In this document: in pieces, positions 57,156 to 64,000 of the stretch | Position numbering within the stretch: the first letter of the stretch is position 1 | Layout of the letters: every line of letters starts with the position of its first letter | Source: Hypomyces perniciosus | Taxonomy: Eukaryota > Ascomycota > Sordariomycetes > Hypocreales > Hypocreaceae | Length of the DNA: 64,000 nucleotides | NCBI GenBank assembly: GCA_008477525.1 | Contig: SPDT01000011.1 | Location: 1 to 64,000, forward strand | Direction of reading: 5' to 3' | Made by a program: the position numbers and the translations under genes | The notes under the pieces: model-generated | What the model saw: only the letters and a program-made list of their open reading frames with translations | Database searches by the model: none | What the model was told of the DNA's origin: nothing

Positions 57156-57956
57156 TCAACGTCTGCGCCTTCCCCCCTGAAAATTGCCAAAGCTTGGGAT
57201 CGGATCGTCCGCACCGGAGCCCCGAAGTATTGCGGTCGACGCCACGATAACCACACATAGGCCGCACTGACCACCAAACTGCTGCTGAATCTTGCCAAGC
57301 TCGGAGAGTATCAGGAGCAAACATGAGACTGTGAATGCCAAAATGTAGACTGCTCCACGAGCTAGCAGGTTCGATCTCACTGCAAGCTGTTGTGGTGATG
57401 GTATTCTATTCCTAATGGCACGAGAACCAGGATAAATGCAATTAGATGACATATTCCCGACACTGCCCATAATCGCTGAATATGTGATTGTTGAATTTGG
57501 CAGAACACTAGTATAATAAGGATCATGTGTGCAGCTACCACAGCACTGATAAAATAAAGCTTCTTCTCGGCAAAACAGGCCTCGCCGAGAGGGAACAGGA
57601 GCTCCGTAATCTGTGCCGGATTAGCATCAGCGACTTCCAATTGCATATCTAACAGCCTACTTCAATGGTGGTGATAGAAAGCAGCGTTAAACTGCGCCAG
57701 ACGGTAAAGAAGGGATACTCCAAAAACTCGGAAGAGGCCTATCTTGACGGCCAAAAAAAGTATCCCGAATACGAGTGCGACAGGGAGAAAAATAAACGAG
57801 CCAAGAATCACTCCTCGATTTCCATGGGCAATGTCCCTGATGCCGTCGTGACTTGAGTTTGAATTTCCAGAGGGCATATACAATGGTACAACCGGTAACG
57901 TGAGGGAATGTGATACCTGCCTCGAGGATCTCACCCCAACCGAGTTCGTGATGCAT
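57156..57956 (-). pseudogene. Polytopic membrane protein, GGQC family, copy C
   Basis: Start ATG 57956 (MHHELGWGEILEAGITFPHV). In order: TGCTIVYALWKFKLKSRR, ILGSFIFLPVALVFGILFLA, EYPFFTVWRSLTLLSITTIE, the intron 57611-57660 (GTAGGC…GCTAATCCGGCACAG), ITELLFPLGEACFAEKKLYF, ISAVVAAHMILIILVFCQI, LWAVSGICHLIAFILVLV and VYILAFTVSCLLLILSELGK. The signature IQQQFGGQCGLCVVI lies near 57259-57297, followed by a polar tail to 57156. Frame changes near 57845, 57705 and 57410 break it. Intron position and the GEILEAGI/GEVIEAGI start match copy B, its nearest neighbour on the same strand, suggesting tandem duplication. Confidence 0.65.
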
Positions 57957-58419
57957 GGCAGTAGCGGTGAGTCTGTAACCAGTAGGATGTGAGTTTCGGT
58001 GTGAAAATAAGGCAACCAATAACCCCTAAATTGGGCAAAGAAAAAGGCGACCAGGATGATTTACTGTAGGGTCGCCAATGCCATTTGTACTTATGGCCAT
58101 TTAATTCCATGCAGTTTCTCCAGTTCCACCAACTCGCAAGAATCCCCAGGTTATCAGGCACTGGCAGATTGGGAAATCATCAGATGATAGAGTCTGACGG
58201 GTGCGAGCACGTTCCGCTAGAACATACCCATCGATAGAGCCACTCGTAATCTACTCTACGTGAGTGGTTTTTTTTTCGTTTGGTTTTCTTTCTGGCACTG
58301 AAATCTTACCACTCAAATAGGTACTTAACTACTACTAGACGATATTTCTTAATCCTTGAAGCACCAACACATCAAAATTCATCTCAAATTTGCTTGTTGG
58401 GCACCTGGTGGCGTTACAG

Positions 58420-58501
58420 GACCCATAGCACTATGCCCAAAGTAATTTCAAAATAGACGTACGTCAATTTTGAAATTACTTTGGGCATAGTGCTATGGGT
58501 C
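58420..58501. repeat. Near-perfect 82-bp palindrome
   Basis: Arms GACCCATAGCACTATGCCCA… and its exact complement …TGGGCATAGTGCTATGGGTC are 35 bases each with no mismatch seen. The centre contains a further palindrome GACGTACGTC (58456-58465). Only the pair 58455/58466 fails. It ends 93 bp upstream of the ATG at 58594, so it lies in that gene's promoter or leader. It is unrelated in sequence to the inverted repeat at 55877-56048. Confidence 0.9.
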
Positions 58502-58890
58502 TTGTTTATCCTTGACTCCACTTTTTGAGAACACAAGCTTTCTCTACTTTCCCAAGTTACTTTTCCCTTAACCTTTAGTTTTTCTTTCTACCCATGTTGC
58601 GTGGCAGTTACTTGTACTACACAATCATGCCAATCATGAAGCATCACGACGATACGTTAGACGGTATCATCCGCTTCTTACAGCGTTATCCTCCTGAGGA
58701 TCGCCTTAGCACACTTTTAACGCAAAATAAAGATGTCGTCCAATTTTTTCAACGGTTACTCGTTCCTCACTCATCTCTATTTGTGTCCGAGACTACTAAA
58801 ATTTACGACGTCCACGTCACTGGAGATTCCAATGGCAGCAACTATGGCAGAAACTATGTCAACGATTCTGAAGTTGTCGAAGACGAGTTG

Positions 58891-59109
58891 CCTGAACCTA
58901 CTGAAGAAACTGCCGACATCGATTCGCCTGAACTTACTGAAGAAACTGCCGACATTAATTCGCCTGATCCTACTGAAGAAACTGTCGACATTAATTCGCC
59001 TGATCCTACTGAAGAAACTGTCGACATCGATTCGCCTGAACCTACTGAAGAAACCATCGACATCGACTTGCCTAAATCAACCGGCGAAGGGGCTATCAAC
59101 ATCGACTTG
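58891..59109 (+). repeat. 36-bp tandem repeat coding P-x-x-T-E-E-T-x-D-I-x-S
   Basis: Five in-frame units (PEPTEETADIDS, PELTEETADINS, PDPTEETVDINS, PDPTEETVDIDS, PEPTEETIDIDL) followed by a degenerate 13-residue unit PKSTGEGAINIDL. Differences between units are mostly single-base, and units 3 and 4 are almost identical, so expansion is recent. The repeat is very acidic. Confidence 0.85.
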
Positions 59110-60105
59110 CCTGAAGTTGCCAACAAAAATGCTGCGTCCCAAGACGATACTAAAGCAAAGCTCAAAGAGTGGCGGGAAACCCCCGCATCATTCTGGGAGG
59201 ATTCACACACACTTCTTGAACTGGGACCGCAAAAACACGCCCGTCAAAACCTCCAGAAACTACTTCAGCATGCTGTCAGCAAGAAGTCTGAACTTAAGCT
59301 ACAGATTCTCCAATACAGGTTCATTTGTGTCCTCGTGTTTCAGAGTTTTCTACGTTCTCAACCAGCTTCAGTGAGCCGCACTGTTGCGTCGAGTGTGACG
59401 ACGTTTATGCAAGAGGTCGGGATAGCTTATGGATGTAGGCAGATTACACTACTATCATCATGGGTGGTCGAAAACGAGTAGAGTTTTGCAAGATGCTTCG
59501 GCCGGGCAGCAAAGAGATTGATTATGGCCCTCTACTCTGCGATGACATTCCAGACCAGATGTAAGAGATCAGTATCCTCTGCATGTTAATTAAACTAATA
59601 TGATAGCAAGTTGGGATAAGAATACTACCCACTGGGGCACAAATTTAAAACCATCTTGCTGAGATGAAAAAGAGCGAATGGTTGAGTAAATACTCGAATG
59701 AGGCAAAATTGGCGGCACAAGCGATTCTTGATGAATATCGGCAGTTGATTTGGCCCAAGGAGCACTATATTACATACAACGGTGAACCAGATAAACGGAA
59801 ACGCGATGCTGCCGGGACCGAGGTACAGGACGATGAGAATCCAAGAAGGAAACGCCACCAGCCTAGGTGGCCGGTCGCAGTTGCTAGTGTTGTTGCGAGC
59901 AGGGACTGTAGCATCGCATTCAGCCCTTCTCCAGAACATCCAACACAAGCACCAGATTCGCGACAGCACTCCATAGAGAATACGAGGGAAGCCGTTTCGA
60001 GAATACTCCGGGACTTGGAAAATGAAGAGACCTACACAGGCTTGATACACTAGCACAGGCTGCAAGCGAAGCATTAATTCCCAACTCCTGGCTTTTGGCC
60101 TGACG

Positions 60106-60258
60106 ACCTCGATAACGATTTCACTTTCACTGGTCTACGACCCCCACGAACTGCCTCCTTGTCGACAACCTCGATTTCACTTTCACTGGTTTCTACACCC
60201 CCAACAATGAACTGCCTCTCTTATCGACAGACCTCGATACTCAATCCACTTTCACCCT
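60106..60258 (+). repeat. Imperfect tandem repeat, about 2.2 units of 70 bp
   Basis: ACCTCGAT…TTTCACTTTCACTGGT occurs twice, each followed by CCCCCA…GAACTGCCTC and …TCGACA, then a partial third unit ending CCACTTTCACCC. In the best frame the units encode DFTFTG…P…ELP…LSTDLD. The unit length differs by non-multiples of three, which explains a frame change. Confidence 0.65.
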
Positions 60259-60269
60259 TCCATGACATT

Positions 60270-63200
60270 TGGAGGGCGTGGGAGCGCTGGCGAGAGCGTT
60301 TTGTATGGATATGTCCTTGAACGGAGGGATCCTACCATAATAGACAACCCCTAAATACTTACTCAATATTAAAGGCAATACGCCGGATAAGCTCAGACAA
60401 GTATTGGCATAATGTATTATATCTTTCTCAAAATCAGTTTTAAAAAAGCCACAGCACGGTACAATGCCTCATTCTCCTTAATCCTCAAAACCCGCCAAAA
60501 AATTCGTATTTCCTTGCCCTTTGCCAGATTATACGTATCGTCCTTTCATCAATCCTACATCCATCATACCCAAGGATTGGCATCCACACTCCCGACGCCT
60601 AGTAGATGGGTGGTTGCATTCGGCAGAATGGCCCAGCTATATATATTAGCTAATATCGCCTGTATAAATAGGGTATAAACATAAACCTTTGACTTGAGAG
60701 GATGTATGATATGAGCTGTGCACGCTCTGATACATTCTTCGACAGGTTGGAAATTTACTGACTCGCCATTTGCATTCGGATTTGCTGCTAACCAGCTGGT
60801 TAAATTTGCAAAACTGCCTGTTCCGTGGCGTCGACATCTTCCACAATGATCTGCTTCCCGCTTCACTCATTGGAATAGGTTGAGCTGTAGAGAAAGAGGA
60901 AATCTTGAATCTGGCTCGTGAGTGTGGTTTCTGATCTGGCCGAAATGCGCGTTATATTTCGTCTCTGAACGTTTTTCGTGGAACCCAAACTTTGGCGGGG
61001 TTGGTTGTTGATGCCTGATGGTTTTAGCTCCAGTCTTTGTCACATGATGGTTTTTTTTTTCGTCCATTTTGAGACCAAAATCCGGTGTGCCGACCACTTC
61101 TTACTCAGCAATTATAGGGTATCCGTTGATGAGTTGTGGAAATCGTACTAGAGCTAAGAATGCTGGCACAATTCGGTTTTTATCTATGAAAGTTGCTGGG
61201 GCAAAAAATCTATATAAATGTGAAGACTTCTAGTCGCGTCACATGGACATCGTAGTACCGGTGAAGGGATATATTTACGCTCAATACGGACAATATACAC
61301 TGATTGTAGCCGACGCGGTGGGAACGACAGAAGAATCGATCAACAGGTGAAATGAGATCATGGAAAGCCTACAGCGGCCCAGCTGTCCATAGAGCTGGGT
61401 CAGCACAACGTGATAATGACTTTCGAGGTGGCGTTCGGTCTTTAGGTATATATATTGCCTGCCCAGTGCTCTTTTTGACATTCTCACCAAGAATATTGCA
61501 AGACTATCCCTTCCCATCACACAAAATCCGGCTACTACCATCATTATGTTTGTGGATCAGGAAATTCTAGACAAATCATTCGCACGTCTTTCAGCATAAA
61601 AAACCGTTATATAGTCGTTTCCTTCGACAACGCCCAGAGGACATCACGTCGTGCTCAAGGTAAACTCCCTTACATAGGTTAAATTGTAGGTCTAATCCGT
61701 CTTCAAGATGCCAAGGCCGATGAGATTAGCAAACACTGCAAACATACGCTGAACACGGCGGCGATGCAGATACCTTGAAGAAGGCGCTGGGACCAAAGCC
61801 TCAGCGGATTGATCTGATGGAGGAAGATGAACAGGCAGTCCTCAAATATGTTGAGGAAAACGGGAGGGGGATTTCCCAACGCATGGACCCATTTCTAAAA
61901 TTCTCGAGTCTTATCGGGGTAGCGTCTGTTGGCTTTAGTATGGGAGTTCTTATTGCTCAGGTCCTTGGAATTACGTTGCTATGAAAACGGCAAATAACAT
62001 ACTTCCCTACTATCATCACGAATGCGGTCTAGGGCTTGTTAAAATATTGAATACTTGGGATTTGGGGATAAGGTACCGCAGCCACCGTACGCATAAATCC
62101 AATTGTTGTTTGAGAGCTATATACGTCCGAGTTAATTTTGTTGATATGGCATGCCTCTCCTCTCCTCTTACAGTAAGCCATACATTTAGAAGCATTTTGA
62201 CTCCTACTTGTGCGTTTGAAGGAGATCTAAATTTAGAGAGGGAGGGGTATTATGCCACGGACGATCGGATGGTATTCCGATTACTCAGTAGTATCATGCG
62301 TTTACTAGCAGAGTGTTTCTGGAGGGTTTCAGCACACTGTGCTCCACTCGAATGAGTGCATGACCAGCGGTGCGTCGGCGTGGCTGAGACCTGGTTGCGC
62401 CCAATTCCAGTGTAGTGCCTATGTGTGTTAACAGGGGAAATGTGCGAGACTGATATGGCCAAGTGCCAAGATCAGGCAAACGCTAATATGATACTCCGTG
62501 TACTAGTAACAATCATGGGTAATCCGCATTCCCAGCATGGGTGCATTCAGTTGCAAGGATCCTAGCAGCCAGTCGCGCCATTGTCGACTACAAGAGGCTA
62601 TCATGTACTCCGTACCTGCAATATTAAAGGCGAGGCATACCGTGAGGCGGCACAGAAGTGATAAACGCCCACCTAACTCCATCCCATCCTTTACCTTCGC
62701 AATGTGCGGTTACGTCTATGTAAGTGTGATACGAGTGATTTTGAGGTTATTGTGCTTATGCTAAAATAGAAATATTTCACATGCGATCACGAGTACTGGA
62801 TTGTGGCATCATGGTGTGCCAAATACATGAAAAACGCAACGAAGGTGATCCAAAAGTTCAGAAGATCGAGTCCTGGTGAGCACATTAATCAATAATGCAT
62901 TCTAATTGGCTAACTTGTATTTGATAGGCGAACTGCTTGCGGTATGTGTCTTAGATTCATGATCGTGGATTTCTTTTCTAACTACCTCTAGCTGCCTGTC
63001 AAAAACCTCCAACTCGAGTGCCATGGGAAAACCTTATCAAGGCCCGGGAGAAGCGATGAAACTCCACTCGCTATGGGGCAGTTGAAAATAGGCTTTTCGG
63101 GCCATAATAATGAGATCCCAGAGCTTATTTATTGAGGAGAAGAATGGGCATTTAATCCACCGACATACGGGTCCTTCTGAATGGCTGCTCTGCTTAGGAA

Positions 63201-64000
63201 TCCATATGCTCTGTCTCAGGCGCCTGGTCAGTGTCACCATCAGGGGGACCAGTATCACCAGTGCTGTAATTATAGTATCGCAATCTCTCTGGTCCAACAA
63301 AAAAAAGGAGATTCTGGTTGGGGTCAAAGGTCAAACCTATTGCCATCTTTCCGTTCTTTGTTAGTATTCATAGACCATGTTAGTATATCGTGAACAGAAA
63401 GGCCCTGATTTACAAAAATACGCAGTTTCTTTGCGTTCAAGACTGTGGCTTTGTTGCTGGAGCAAGCGCCCTGGACGGTGGAATTGAGACTCGGGCATGC
63501 CACCAGTCGTTAATCAAAGGTTGAGCTGACGGGCCGGCTGTCGGCTGGTTTCTTTGCCCGTTTCTCATAATCATTACCGGAGGTGAGGAACAGAAGAATT
63601 TCCAGTCAGTTGTGGCTTCCGGCAAGCTGGCATAGCACCACGAAAGATATGCCCACAGGATTCCTTCCGATTTGCCAATAGGCCTAAAGGACCCGTAGTT
63701 GGTCCCAGTACGGTTCCATGTACGAGCCACTGGTCCCTCGGCTCAGAGGAAGTAGAGTCTGAGCTCCTATGTCTCTTACACGTACGCTTTCATGGACAAG
63801 CCGCCCACTCCAGCGCCAACCAGCGTTGATGTGGGAGCTCCGCGTCAATTCAATCCCGGCAAGTCCGGCCCCATCTAAAACCAGCTTTCACCCAGATAGG
63901 GGGCCTAAGGACGCCTTTTTCTATTTATGATCGTGGTCCGCGTCCATTAGTAAATGCCATAGTTTGCTTACATGGTCTAAGTAGGTCATCCAACACTCTA
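60270..64000. other. Right edge, no confident gene
   Basis: Scattered open frames without motifs. The most protein-like is 61700-61984, described separately. An exact TACTCCGTA lies at 62606. Minus-strand frames at 63037-63327 and 63437-63730 give short plausible peptides only. No RNA gene or transposase motif was seen. Confidence 0.35.
61775..61984 (+). CDS. Possible C-terminal exon with membrane anchor
   Basis: A 69-codon frame (MKKALGPKPQRIDLMEEDEQ) that is also open upstream for about 12 codons (TYAEHGGDADTLKK). It has an acidic helix EDEQAVLKYVEENGRG and a hydrophobic C-terminus LIGVASVGFSMGVLIAQVLG that could be a tail anchor. Upstream sequence gives DAKADEISKHCKHTLN in another frame. 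It looks like the end of a broken or multi-exon gene; the family is unknown. Confidence 0.3.
   Translation: MKKALGPKPQRIDLMEEDEQAVLKYVEENGRGISQRMDPFLKFSSLIGVASVGFSMGVLIAQVLGITLL

Larger units (their letters stand above)
58594..60264 (+). pseudogene. Acidic repeat-containing gene, 3' half frame-broken
   Basis: I do not recognise this protein. From ATG 58594 (MLRGSYLYYTIMPIMKHHDD) an intact 295-residue frame contains FLQRYPPEDRLSTLLTQNKD, an acidic tandem repeat (next entry) and a helical part LQKLLQHAVSKKSELKLQIL, stopping at 59481. Coding character continues: KMLRPGSKEIDYGPLLCDDI, then a canonical intron at about 59560-59606 (GTAAGA…AAACTAATATGATAG). Next comes an open frame at 59664-60053 (MKKSEWLSKYSNEAKLAAQA…EYRQLIWPKEHYITYNGEPD) with a nuclear-signal-like PRRKRHQPR. 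A shifted frame has TLAQAASEALIPNSWLL, and the end is NELPLLSTDLDTQSTFTLP-stop at about 60264. The acidic and Asp/Phe repeats resemble activation domains, a guess. An unrecognised intron could explain one break but not all. Confidence 0.5.

Noticed and set aside
58733..59374. 213-codon frame overlapping the acidic repeat gene
   Set aside because: It is a by-product of the 36-bp tandem repeat, which keeps all three frames open; the acidic frame starts with ATG 58594 and has a more plausible composition.
1..64000. Starship-type giant mobile element
   Set aside because: Such elements carry a DUF3435 tyrosine recombinase near one end; none was seen, and neither were the usual accessory genes.
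1..64000. Secondary-metabolite gene cluster
   Set aside because: No polyketide synthase, peptide synthetase, terpene cyclase or tailoring enzymes are present despite the accessory character.
1..64000. CRISPR array or bacterial-type operon
   Set aside because: No regularly spaced repeats, and introns plus gene content are fungal.

Overview
The window looks like an accessory, transposon-rich stretch of a filamentous ascomycete genome, most likely Eurotiomycetes (Aspergillus/Penicillium-like). Supporting signs are short spliceosomal introns of about 48-80 bp with GTANGT donors and CTAAC/CTAAT branch sites, fungal-only protein families (DUF3638/DUF3645 giant protein, fungal GH18 chitinase, Rpn4-like C2H2 factor, F-box/ankyrin protein), fungal transposon relics, and the nonamer TACGGAGTA (12 exact copies on the two strands). 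There is no operon structure. This is an inference from content, not a database match.

Layout. 1-5.2 kb: repeat remnants only (a family shared with 11.7-12.3 kb, solo LTRs, a LINE RNase H relic). 5.3-7.1 kb: an unrecognised gene whose reading frame changes several times. 7.1-10 kb: empty. 10-11.3 kb: a GH18 chitinase with one nonsense codon. 11.7-14.4 kb: repeats and LTRs. 15.2-24.7 kb: the dominant gene, a DUF6606/DUF3638/DUF3645-type protein of roughly 3,000 residues carrying three apparent frameshifts. 24.8-26 kb: nested solo LTRs. 26.2-27 kb: an intact gene with an F-box/2EXR-like N-terminus. 27.4-29.4 kb: relics of a pogo-like transposase and a LINE endonuclease. 30.5-32.4 kb: broken gene fragments, one a calcineurin-like phosphoesterase. 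36.4-38 kb: an intact C2H2 transcription factor. 38.7-39.1 kb: a hAT relic. 40-42 kb: membrane-protein relic A and a broken coiled-coil gene. 44.3-49.7 kb: F-box/ankyrin gene, coiled-coil gene and multi-zinc-finger gene, all on the minus strand. 51.9-60.3 kb: decayed multi-exon genes, membrane-protein relics B and C, two striking inverted repeats, and a repeat-containing acidic gene. 60.3-64 kb: nothing recognised.

Theme. Only four genes read cleanly end to end (26.2, 36.4, 44.3 and 46.6 kb). The rest carry stops or frame changes while keeping well-formed introns. Three decayed paralogues of one polytopic membrane protein sharing a GGQC motif are the best candidate for an undescribed family. 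The genes do not form an evident pathway. The region reads as a dispensable, repeat-invaded segment in which genes have duplicated and are decaying, although assembly indels could explain part of this.
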